Assembly: GCA_903926075.1 (NCBI GenBank)
Contig: CAIYHQ010000111.1
Coordinates: forward strand, 1 to 64,000
Source: an uncultured Methanomicrobiales archaeon
Lineage (GTDB): Archaea; Halobacteriota; Methanomicrobia; Methanomicrobiales; Methanospirillaceae
Direction: 5' to 3'
Length of the DNA: 64,000 nucleotides
Under the pieces are notes generated by a model, which did no database searches, was not told the DNA's origin, and worked only from the letters and a program-made list of their open reading frames with translations. The translations under genes and the position numbers were made by a program. The stretch's first letter is position 1; each line of letters begins with the position of its first letter. Below, piece by piece: positions 1 through 7,093 of the stretch.

Positions 1-746
1 ACATAAGATTCTGCCTGAAGAACTGAGTTAAGAAGTTCTTCTGCGATATCCGAGTGCTCCTGCAATGTTTTCTCATCAGAAACAAGAGAATACATTGAAT
101 GCTGTCCAAGATTGACTGGCCACACAACAGCATTTCCTCCCATCTTATGCCTTATCTGGTAGACAAATGGTTCAGGGGAAAATACTACATCAATATCTCC
201 CTTGACAATTGCATCAACCAAAAAAGCAGGTGAGAGATAAATTACGGTAACATTCTTACTGGAGAGACCATTCAATACAAAAAAACGGTCCATAAAGTAT
301 TCCCCAAATGAACCATTAGTTACACCTATCTTTTTCCCTTCGAGATCCCCAACCTTAATAATTCCTCTATCCCTACGGCCGACGACATAATTCGTATCAG
401 ATTCTGAAAGTGTTGCAATAATCCGGATAGTCGAATTATAGAGTATCGGATCTGATATAGTATAATCATTAAAAAGAATAAAATCTATTTTGTGGTTAAT
501 AAGATCCTGGATTCCGACTGAGGCTTGAGGTGATTGCATGAATGTGACATTCAGTCCATTTTTTTTAAAATATCCTTGTTCATTTGCAACAAGTAACAGG
601 GTTGATGCTGATGTATGACCTGGATCAATAGTGATATCTTTTACAGGTGTATTAGGGGATTGTTGCAGAAAAAAAGAGTATATTACGCCAATACCAACAA
701 GTAAAATTACAATAAAAATGAGTAAGATACCCTGGTTTTTATTCAT
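1..746 (-). CDS. NMT1/SsuA-type solute-binding protein, 3' part outside window
   Basis: The minus-strand frame opens with ATG at 744-746 and stays open to the window edge, so only the N-terminal ~248 residues are visible. Residues ~5-27 form one hydrophobic segment (a signal anchor; no lipobox Cys). The rest resembles periplasmic-binding proteins of the NMT1/THI5/SsuA class: ITIDPGHTSASTLLLVANEQ, then GYFKKNGLNVTF, a LEGKKIGVTNGSFGEYF block and a hinge segment ending in VFSPEPFVY. Family knowledge: these bind small organic ligands for an ABC importer. In methanogens the same domain is also used as the extracellular sensor of histidine kinases, so a C-terminal signalling part beyond the edge cannot be excluded. 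Placement in the family is good; the ligand is unknown. Confidence 0.75.
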   Translation of the reverse strand, partial: MNKNQGILLIFIVILLVGIGVIYSFFLQQSPNTPVKDITIDPGHTSASTLLLVANEQGYFKKNGLNVTFMQSPQASVGIQDLINHKIDFILFNDYTISDPILYNSTIRIIATLSESDTNYVVGRRDRGIIKVGDLEGKKIGVTNGSFGEYFMDRFFVLNGLSSKNVTVIYLSPAFLVDAIVKGDIDVVFSPEPFVYQIRHKMGGNAVVWPVNLGQHSMYSLVSDEKTLQEHSDIAEELLNSVLQAESY

Positions 747-921
747 TATACGATATAAGAAAACTCTATCTTGAGGAATAAAAAGGTATTGAATTAATTC
801 ATTGAAATTTCGTCCGGAATTAATTTCATGAAATGTAAAAAAGTCAAGGATCCAATTTTAAGGATAATATGACAGTGGCATCTGATACCGGTTGGAAAAG
901 GATTAAAGAGGAATTATCAGG

Positions 922-1656
922 TTAAGTTTTCATCGTTGGACAGTTACCCCCGCTGATTGCACATTGCCCGCTTGCACACATGAAAGGCTTATCTGCCGGA
1001 CATTTATTCGGCGGTGGACAATCATTCGAATCTGTTCTACACGAATTATCCGAGCATCTGTATGAATGATTAGAGGGACAGGTTTCCAGCATTCCTGATG
1101 AGTCAATAAAAAGGCTGACCCTGCCTAGATTAATGGGAAGTGTTGGATCACTTTTTATTGCGAGTTCTTTCAATTTTTCACCTTTGTAATTACTGATAAC
1201 TGTCGCAGTATAGAGGATCTCTTTAGTTGTAGAATTATATGTGGGCTTTGCCAGTGCCACAATCATAATATCTTCCGATTCTTTGGCATTTGACCTGGAG
1301 ATTGCAGCATTAGGGGAGACGGACCAGTTGAATCCTGCAATAAAATCCTCCATTGTATAGAACCCGGCAATACGGTCTGGCCGATCCGAGAAGAACATCG
1401 TGTATGGGACAACTTTACTAAGTGTAAGCAGGTAATTGCCATTGCCAACCGGAACAAAAGACGCATTTAAGGACTCCTGCACAAAGAGGAGATTTATTGA
1501 TCCACTCTGACTTGCCTCTAAAGAAGATTTAAGGGCCGGCGTAGCAGGCAAAGTTGCAACAGGGAGAGTCTTTGGAATGCTGTTTGTGCATCCGGCAATA
1601 AATACCCATATAATAAGAATTACAAGAAAGCTGAACCTGAAAAATGATCTTTGCAT
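922..1656 (-). CDS. Cys-rich putative lipoprotein
   Basis: A 244-residue secreted protein. Residues 1-23 are a lipoprotein-type signal peptide ending in the lipobox VFIAGC (Cys23), so it is predicted to be lipid-anchored on the outer face of the membrane. The central ~150 residues match no family I recognise. The last ~50 residues hold two tandem copies of a small motif, CP-x6-C-x3-x-C-x6-CP (starting CPSNHSYRC and CPADKPFMC), which probably fold as disulfide- or metal-stabilised knots. It stands alone, with promoter-like AT-rich DNA upstream of 1656. Function unknown. Confidence 0.7.
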   Translation of the reverse strand: MQRSFFRFSFLVILIIWVFIAGCTNSIPKTLPVATLPATPALKSSLEASQSGSINLLFVQESLNASFVPVGNGNYLLTLSKVVPYTMFFSDRPDRIAGFYTMEDFIAGFNWSVSPNAAISRSNAKESEDIMIVALAKPTYNSTTKEILYTATVISNYKGEKLKELAIKSDPTLPINLGRVSLFIDSSGMLETCPSNHSYRCSDNSCRTDSNDCPPPNKCPADKPFMCASGQCAISGGNCPTMKT

Positions 1657-2020
1657 TCATTATAGGACAACGTTTTGATTTTAAAGCTTTCCGAAATCAG
1701 TCTATCCTGAGTTGGAGGAATTCGAAAAGAGACTAATCCGCATGTGCCTGATCCTTTCAATTTCGCAAAAATACGGCCAAATCACCCGGATTTACATCCG
1801 TTTTGATGAAATAATACCACTCCAGGGGTATTCATACCCCCTCACAATCAGATGAACCCCCCTCCTGTTTGTTTATATCGCCCACATTTGGCCCGGTTTA
1901 CTATAAATGCAGAATATGGCTAATTAAGGCAATATTACCACAATTTAACCGTTGAAATGGCCTTATTTTTTCTGATATTATTTTATAGAGATTGAAAATA
2001 CGTTCTTCTGGCATTATGAG
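1657..2020. other. Gene-free stretch between lipoprotein and rubredoxin-like remnant
   Basis: No frame with a plausible start, Shine-Dalgarno and composition was found here on either strand. The stretch contains one hairpin (1825-1840), a TATA-like TTTATATC near 1872-1879 on the plus strand and several short A/T runs. It may hold the promoter of the leftward lipoprotein gene and the terminator of the leftward gene block to its right. Confidence 0.5.
1825..1840. terminator. GC hairpin, possible terminator
   Basis: GGGGTA-TTCA-TACCCC is a perfect 6-bp stem (7 bp if the loop is reduced to TC) about 180 bases beyond the end of the leftward 2.0-3.6 kb gene block. No strong T-run follows on the minus strand, so it could also be a protein-binding palindrome. 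Evidence is structural only. Confidence 0.25.
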
Positions 2021-2176
2021 TCACCTCTCGTCTTCATAGCGCAATTTCCAGTTTGGCACCGTGATCTCTAATCGTGCACTCTTTTCGAACGGAGTCCCTA
2101 CGGTGATATTCCCCTTCGGATCACCGATCGCAGGGTAATATACGTATCCACACATTTCATAGGTGGATATTTGCAT
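2021..2176 (-). pseudogene. Degenerate rubredoxin-like ORF (51 codons)
   Basis: A 51-codon frame preceded by a strong Shine-Dalgarno (AAAGGAGG, about 6 bases before the ATG at 2176). Its core, CGYVYYPAIGDPKGN-ITVGTPFE, lines up closely with the rubredoxin consensus CGYVYDPAxGDPxxGIxPGTPFE, and PNW lines up with the PDDW that precedes the second Cys pair. Only one of the four iron-binding Cys survives (Cys9): the first Cys of pair one is Tyr6, and the second pair is replaced by KLRYED. As read it cannot bind iron like a rubredoxin. It lies 30 bases downstream of the hemerythrin-like gene and probably shared its transcript. Either a decayed gene, a repurposed domain, or a sequence error in the tail. 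Confidence 0.5.
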
Positions 2177-2205
2177 AACAGTCCTCCTTTACAAGCTAAC
2201 AATGG

Positions 2206-2745
2206 TTATATCGATTGGCACAGGATATCCATAACCTTTGCATATTTTTCATGGATTAACTTCCTGCCAAACTCATAGAATTCCTGGAGCATGGCATCTT
2301 ACTCCTCTTTTGAGAAATAATCCATTATCGAGAAGAAGAAGTGTTTATCTTCCTTCTCGATATGAGGCGGATAAAACTCAGCCAGAGCCTTCAAACAGGA
2401 CACCACATCCCGGAGTGCCGCTTTATCCCCATTCACATACTTTTCCTTGGCTTCCACAAGTCTCCCTGTAAGGGTACGAGTATACTTGTGATCCTCTATC
2501 AGTTCAGTCATCATCCTGGCATGTTCCGGAGATAATTTTTTTCTGTAAAGATCGCGGAAGAGAATCTCTTCCTCTTTACCATGATGTGTTCGATCCGCAT
2601 AGGTCCGCATAAAATCGACTGAAGTATCAATGAAGATCAGGTCGATCGAATTCTCCTGCTGCATCCAACTGCTTTTGGCTTGGAACAAAGAAAGAATCCG
2701 TTCAATGGTAAGATGCTCCCACATTAATGGCCCTATGGGTTTCAT
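2206..2745 (-). pseudogene. Hemerythrin-like protein interrupted by an in-frame TAA
   Basis: Residues 1-148 (2299-2745) form a hemerythrin/HHE-type four-helix protein with the expected ligand pattern: His11 in MWEHLTIER, His54-His55 and Glu59 in THHGKEEE, His86 in EDHKYTR, and HIEKED at 128-133. A TAA at 2299-2301 stops the frame right after FSKEE. The same frame then stays open for 30 more codons, reading DAMLQEFYEFGRKLIHEKYA and ending at 2206. That is the helix usually seen at the C-terminus of this family, so a single CAA-to-TAA change is the simplest explanation. A 148-residue product might still be made, lacking the last helix. Members bind di-iron and sense or carry O2/NO. It sits in the leftward block with the SnoaL-like and rubredoxin-like genes. 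Confidence 0.7.
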
Positions 2746-2838
2746 CCATTCAACACCTTGGGTTTTTTAATGGAATATAATACAAATGCTGTTCCAACGT
2801 CGAGGCTATGATACTCCTCGAAACGTCCCGGTCTACAC

Positions 2839-3104
2839 TCAGTGGTGCTCGCACCCACAGCCATTCTCCTCATGCTTCTCGCCATGTCCAGCAGCAGTTG
2901 TCACCGACAGCCAGAGATGGTGGGAATACACGACACAGCCGATGAACGCCTCTATGTATTCCCGGCCTTGTTATTAATGATCATTCGGCTTGCGACCGTG
3001 CCGTCCGCATACTCCACAAGATCCGGAAGAGTGATGACCTTTCCTTTCAGTTCATCGCATTTTGTGTCGTGCTTATCCGGATTTTCCTGTTTGAATTCCA
3101 CCAT
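2839..3104 (-). pseudogene. Small frameshifted gene with His/Cys-rich tail
   Basis: An ATG at 3104 follows a good Shine-Dalgarno (GGGAGGA, ~5 bases upstream). It opens a 50-codon frame (to TAG at 2952-2954) containing KGKVITLPDLVEYADGTVAS and a single Cys16. A different frame then continues at the same point with GREYIEAFIGCVVYSHHLWL and a tail GHGEKHEENGCGCEHH, ending in TGA at 2839-2841. The two halves look like one protein of ~85 residues broken by an indel near 2955-2970. The first half recalls the N-terminus of small cupins (VEYxDGxVxSR). The tail looks metal-binding. I do not recognise the whole. It lies between the SnoaL-like gene and the hemerythrin gene, same strand. Confidence 0.45.
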
Positions 3105-3129
3105 GTTATCCTCCCTTATCACGGTCTGA

Positions 3130-3564
3130 TTATGCGGGACCCGGCAACATGCCCAGCTGCTGCATTAGCCCCATCATGTTTACTTCGCCCCACAGCTCGA
3201 CGATCCTCCCGTCCTTTACACGGAAAATCTCAATTGCCGTCAAGATAATCGCTTTTCCTGTAGGTGGAACGCCCATAAATTCCCCATTATGTGTGCCGCG
3301 TGCCGTGAAGCGAGCGATTACTTTATTCCCATCAGCCATGATGTCATTTATGGTCACATTCAATCCATGAAAGGCAGCCCGGCAGGTTGTGATAACATTG
3401 TTCATCTCCTCTATGCCAGGTCCCGGTGTCGGGAGCGGTGTGTGAAGGGTAAATTCCGAATGGAGCAGGACGTCGGCTGCCGCAATGTTGCCTTTTGAGG
3501 GCCCCACGTCAAAAAATTTTCGGACAATTGCAATATTTATTTTCTCTATTGTTGTCTGAGCCAT
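3130..3564 (-). CDS. SnoaL-like / ester cyclase family protein
   Basis: A 144-residue protein of the NTF2/SnoaL fold: helix IAIVRKFFD, the middle segment VIARFTARGTHNGEFMGVPP, then TGKAIILTAIEIFRVKDGRI and ELWGEVNMMGLMQQLG. This order is typical of SnoaL-like polyketide-cyclase or ester-cyclase relatives, where GxFxGxPPTGK and EIFRxxDGKIxExW are hallmarks. Length is normal for the family. The actual substrate in methanogens is unknown. It is the first gene of a leftward block, divergent from the TrmB regulator with only 54 bases between the two starts, so both may share a regulated promoter region. Confidence 0.8.
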   Translation of the reverse strand: MAQTTIEKINIAIVRKFFDVGPSKGNIAAADVLLHSEFTLHTPLPTPGPGIEEMNNVITTCRAAFHGLNVTINDIMADGNKVIARFTARGTHNGEFMGVPPTGKAIILTAIEIFRVKDGRIVELWGEVNMMGLMQQLGMLPGPA

Positions 3565-3618
3565 GCAGTACGCTTGGCAGATAACTATTTAGTTCTGTTG
3601 TCCCTAATAGAGTAACAG

Positions 3619-4485
3619 ATGGATTCAGCAGTTGAAAATCTCGTCCAGCTGGGACTTAAAGAATATGAGGCAAAAATCTATGTCGCCCTTGTCGGACTTG
3701 GTGAGACAAATGTACGTCGAATCCATGAGGTCAGCGGGGTTCCGCGGCCCAGGGTGTACGATGTTCTCCATACACTCGATCAAAAAGGATTCATTGAGAT
3801 ACGGCAGAGAAGCCCGCTGATGTATTATGCTGTTCAGCCGGACGTTGTTGTATCTTTCTTAAAAAAAGATCTTGATACCGCTGCCTCTGATAGTGTGAAG
3901 ACTCTGGAGGCGCTGTCAGTAGATGCGCAACAGGATTATTCGCCGATATGGTATGTTCATTCAGATTGGACCATCCAGCGGAATCTTGAGGTGTTGGCTA
4001 AAGGGGTTACCCTTGAACTCATTACTCTTTGTTTCAACAAGGAGACACTGGTAAAATTCCAGGAGCCGATCTCGTCTGTTGCAAAGGATCGTTCGGTAAA
4101 AATCCTGTTCCCCGAAGGAGGTTCAGAGGGGATCGTTCAACGGAATGGTATCAGGTACTTTGAAACCGGAACGCCACACGATTTCTTCGGGGTGAATGTT
4201 TTTGAACAAATATTCCAGGCACCAATCCGGAGAGAAGGAGCACTATTCGAACTTGAGTGTATTCTTATTGCTGATGATCAGGAGTCCATGCTTATCTACT
4301 CACAGAATGGGAAACGAATGGCGGTCATTATTACGCTCCCCTTTATTACCTGCGTCCAGAGCATTTTGTTCTCACGGATGATTGAAGAAGCACATGAAAT
4401 TACCATCAACGTGAAGAGCACAAGGGAAAGCACAGATAAGACCGGAAAAAAATCTCATCTAAAACATTCGACTATGGAGTCATGA
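3619..4485 (+). CDS. TrmB-family transcriptional regulator
   Basis: A 288-residue regulator. Residues ~3-75 are the TrmB winged-helix domain (NLVQLGLKEYEAKIYVALVG, then VSGVPRPRVYDVLHTLDQKG). The remainder is the effector part, with weakly conserved beta/alpha segments and no sugar-binding signature I can confirm. TrmB proteins repress or activate adjacent operons in response to small ligands. The stop codon overlaps the start of the sulfite-reductase-like gene (ATGA), and the gene is divergent from the SnoaL-like gene. It therefore probably controls both directions. The effector is not predictable. Confidence 0.85.
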   Translation: MDSAVENLVQLGLKEYEAKIYVALVGLGETNVRRIHEVSGVPRPRVYDVLHTLDQKGFIEIRQRSPLMYYAVQPDVVVSFLKKDLDTAASDSVKTLEALSVDAQQDYSPIWYVHSDWTIQRNLEVLAKGVTLELITLCFNKETLVKFQEPISSVAKDRSVKILFPEGGSEGIVQRNGIRYFETGTPHDFFGVNVFEQIFQAPIRREGALFELECILIADDQESMLIYSQNGKRMAVIITLPFITCVQSILFSRMIEEAHEITINVKSTRESTDKTGKKSHLKHSTMES

Positions 4486-5180
4486 GGACTATGACAAATT
4501 CCACAGAAGGAGCAATTCTCCAGCGGGACGGCAGGACCTATGCGGTCACAACCCGGATACCTGCCGGTATCATAACACCCGACCAACTGGAAACAATTGC
4601 CAGCGTCGGGCGAAAGTACAATGTATCGATTCTGAAGATTACCTCAGGCCAGCGTGTTCTGTTCGCAGGTCTTGAGCCCGAAAATGTGCAGAATATCATC
4701 AATGATCTGGGCCCGCTTGCAAAACCTGAGAGTGCTCCCTGCGTTAAGTTTGTCCAGGCATGCCTTGGCACTGACTGGTGTAAATATTGCAAACAGGACT
4801 CAATCAGTCTTGCCCGCGCCCTTGATGAAAAATTCAAAGACCAGACCTTCCCAGCAAAGATTAAGATCGGGGTCTCGGGCTGCCCGCGCTGTTGTAGCGA
4901 AAGCCATACGCGAGACATCGGAATTGTAGCAACCCAAAATGGCTGGACCGTCTTTTTCGGGGGGAATGCTGGTACCCGGCCCCGATTCGGAGATCTCATC
5001 GCACGGGATCTTACTGCCGACGGAGTAGTGGATTGTGCAGAGCGTCTTGCCCAGTATTACGGGAGCCATGCAAATCCCCACGAGCGTACAGCACGGTTCA
5101 TGGAACGTATTGGTATTGACTTGTTAAAATCGGAATTGCTTTCGCTGATTCCGTACATTCCTCTTGAAAAGGTGAAATAA
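4482..5180 (+). CDS. Small siroheme/[4Fe-4S] sulfite-nitrite reductase-like protein
   Basis: A 232-residue protein with the siroheme-[4Fe-4S] signature C-x5-C ... C-x3-C: Cys94 and Cys100 in ACLGTDWC, and Cys134 and Cys138 in CPRCC. N-terminally there is a ferredoxin-like half-domain (YAVTTRIPAGIITPDQLETI) typical of nitrite/sulfite reductases. At under half the length of assimilatory enzymes, it matches the small dissimilatory-sulfite-reductase-like proteins (Dsr-LP) known from methanogens. Reaction unproven; sulfite or nitrite reduction or a siroheme-dependent side role are the options. The start overlaps the upstream TrmB stop by 4 bases (an alternative ATG is at 4491), so it is translationally coupled. 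Cytosolic; the electron donor is not encoded here. Confidence 0.85.
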   Translation: MRTMTNSTEGAILQRDGRTYAVTTRIPAGIITPDQLETIASVGRKYNVSILKITSGQRVLFAGLEPENVQNIINDLGPLAKPESAPCVKFVQACLGTDWCKYCKQDSISLARALDEKFKDQTFPAKIKIGVSGCPRCCSESHTRDIGIVATQNGWTVFFGGNAGTRPRFGDLIARDLTADGVVDCAERLAQYYGSHANPHERTARFMERIGIDLLKSELLSLIPYIPLEKVK

Positions 5181-5182
5181 TT

Positions 5183-5533
5183 ATGAAGATTACTGAAGTT
5201 GCAAAAATAACGTCAATCAAGAATCCACACAATGTTGATGTGCGTAAGATTTATGAATCCCCGGATACCGCTGCTGTTGTAATTACCCTTAAACCCGGTG
5301 AATCACTCAAGAAACATGTTACGCCCGTCAATGTTTTTTTCTATGTACTCGAAGGAACCGGGATTGTCGAAATTGGTGACGAACGGCAGACTGTTGGTAA
5401 GGATTCCGTTGTTGAGAGTCCCGCTATGATTGCACATACCTGGATAAATGAGAGCAAAGCGGTGTTCCGGGTAATGGTTGTCAAGATGTTGACGACCGGC
5501 AAGGGTAAAGAGGCTCGTTCTCAGCTGCTCTGA
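5183..5533 (+). CDS. Small cupin protein
   Basis: A 116-residue single-domain cupin. Motif 1 is LKPGESLKKHVTPVNVFFYVLEGTG (GxxxxxHxHP-like, with His45 and Asn rather than the usual second His). Motif 2 is SPAMIAHTW, which keeps one His. The start follows the sulfite-reductase-like stop by 2 bases, so it is the third gene of the TrmB operon. Such cupins bind one metal ion and act as enzymes or ligand sensors. With fewer metal ligands than the consensus, a catalytic role is uncertain. No downstream gene on this strand. Confidence 0.8.
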   Translation: MKITEVAKITSIKNPHNVDVRKIYESPDTAAVVITLKPGESLKKHVTPVNVFFYVLEGTGIVEIGDERQTVGKDSVVESPAMIAHTWINESKAVFRVMVVKMLTTGKGKEARSQLL

Positions 5534-5784
5534 AAAAGACCGTGCAGACCGGTCTCGGAGCATGTGCAAGCACAGGGAAGAATTCCCACACCTTTTTTAT
5601 TGGGAATCACGATAACAAGCCCGTAATTGCCTTTCTGTTGGCAGATCGTCATGTTGATGGATGAATGATAAACATACACGACAATCAGAGACTTATCAGT
5701 GTCGTATTTGATGTGAAAGTTGAATGGAAAAATACGAGCAAATTGAACCCCAAATTAGAATTAGAACTCATCCCAGTGCCTGTA

Positions 5785-5859
5785 TGCTGCTATGGGGATT
5801 CGAACCCCAGTCGTCGGCGTGAGAGGCCGACATGATTGGCCGGACTACACTATAGCAGC
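5785..5859 (-). tRNA. tRNA-Glu (anticodon CTC)
   Basis: The 75-base minus-strand sequence folds as a cloverleaf. The acceptor stem is GCTGCTA/TAGCAGC with discriminator A. The D-arm is followed by the anticodon stem TCGGC/GCCGA around loop CTCTCAC (anticodon CTC), then a short variable loop and T-arm TGGGG-TTCGAAT-CCCCA. Archaeal tRNA-Glu genes share the GTGTAGTCCGGCCAATCAT D-region seen here. CCA is not encoded. No intron is seen. Its 3' end points toward the accessory block at 2.0-5.5 kb. Confidence 0.95.
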
Positions 5860-5882
5860 GAGTTGCCTTACTTTTTAGGAGC

Positions 5883-5897
5883 TTATTTATATTTAAA
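5883..5897 (-). promoter_or_regulatory. TATA-type promoter of tRNA-Glu
   Basis: On the minus strand TTTAAATATAAATAA lies 24-38 bases before the first tRNA base, the expected spacing for an archaeal box A. Confidence 0.55.
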
Positions 5898-5924
5898 CCT
5901 GATGAGTTAATAAAAAAATGGGGT

Positions 5925-6950
5925 TCAGGTTCTCGAATGGTACAGGTGCCAGATTTTACAGGCTCCCTCATGACTGACCATGCATGGTCCTACGGGAGTA
6001 CGTGGGGTGCATACTTTGCCAAACATTTTACAGTCTGTTGGTTGGGAAATACCCCGGAGTACCCGGTCACAAATGCAGCCTCCCTGCTTTACATCGGGTT
6101 TAAATTCAATTCCAAACTTCTCAACTGCATCATACTGTGAGAATGCCTTTCGAATTTTAAGTCCTGAACCTGGAATAACTGGAAACCCTCTCCATGCCAC
6201 ATCAGATGCTGAAAATACCTTCCACATGAGTTCCTGTGCTTTTACGTTTCCCTCACGTGTAACTGCACGGGGATATGCATTATCAACTCTGCTCACTCCT
6301 TCCTGTATCTGCTGAAGGAGGAGGAGAAGGCCCAGTAATATTTCATCGGGTTCAAAACCGGCTACAACCTGGGGTACATGAAACTGTTCATACTCATGGT
6401 ACCCCATAACTGTGCATACGTGACCAGGCAACATAAAACCGTCAATTTTCGCTTCACCCTGTGAAAGGAGCCATTTCATTGCAGGAGGAATTGTCCTGTG
6501 ACTGGAAAGGATACTGAAATTATCAGGTGGATTTGTCAGTATTGTTGCAGCAACTGTGGGTGCGGTTGTCTCAAAACCCACTGAAACGAATACTACTTCT
6601 TTTTTTGTTTTTTGAGCGACCTCAACCGCTTTATGGACACCCTGTACAATCTTTATATCCCCGCCGCATGATTCAAGGGAGCCATCTTTTCCCGGCACAC
6701 GGAGCAGGTCCCCATAAGTTGCGATAGTTACTCCATCAGATGCGAGTTGAAGTGCCGCGTCTATCTCACCCTGAGGTGTTATGCAGACAGGACATCCAGG
6801 ACCCATAACAATCTTAAGGTTTTCTGGAAGTACACTTCTAAGAGCGCTTCTTGCGATTGTTGACTCGTGAGTTCCGCACACATGCATAAATGTAAGATTA
6901 CGATCTGTGAGTGTACGTATGGCTTTTTCAATCTCCTTTCCAGGTTCCAT
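5925..6950 (-). CDS. hypD: Hydrogenase maturation factor HypD
   Basis: A 341-residue HypD, the Fe-S protein that works with HypC and HypE to assemble the Fe(CN)2CO centre of [NiFe] hydrogenases. Diagnostic blocks are present: HVCGTHE (~24-30), GPGCPVCITP (~50-59), TYGDLLRVPG, VGFETTAPT (~124-132), LPGHVCTVMGY, and the C-terminal four-Cys region GGCICDRVLRG...CKMFGKVCTP. Length is slightly below bacterial HypD (~370). The other hyp genes are not in this window, so it is a lone maturation gene here. Cytosolic. Transcribed away from the TPR gene at 7094. Confidence 0.97.
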   Translation of the reverse strand: MEPGKEIEKAIRTLTDRNLTFMHVCGTHESTIARSALRSVLPENLKIVMGPGCPVCITPQGEIDAALQLASDGVTIATYGDLLRVPGKDGSLESCGGDIKIVQGVHKAVEVAQKTKKEVVFVSVGFETTAPTVAATILTNPPDNFSILSSHRTIPPAMKWLLSQGEAKIDGFMLPGHVCTVMGYHEYEQFHVPQVVAGFEPDEILLGLLLLLQQIQEGVSRVDNAYPRAVTREGNVKAQELMWKVFSASDVAWRGFPVIPGSGLKIRKAFSQYDAVEKFGIEFKPDVKQGGCICDRVLRGISQPTDCKMFGKVCTPRTPVGPCMVSHEGACKIWHLYHSRT

Positions 6951-7093
6951 TTCTAATAAGTCTGCATTCTTTGGCTATGTAATTACCCCGGGAATGGAGC
7001 ATAGTGATGACAATAACCGGAGGACATTATTTATTTAAACCGTCCTAAGTAAAAGAATAGTGAATTCGATACACTGTCAAAAAGAATTATAAA

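Noticed and set aside
2952-2954. Possible pyrrolysine readthrough at the TAG ending the 50-codon ORF
   Set aside because: Readthrough adds only a short unconvincing peptide, while another frame continues with a good sequence. The interrupted hemerythrin ends in TAA, which is not a pyrrolysine codon.
5534-5784. Integration (att) repeat of the tRNA-Glu 3' end
   Set aside because: Only short matches such as GAACCCC recur (near 5747 and 1853). No repeat long enough to support an att site was found.
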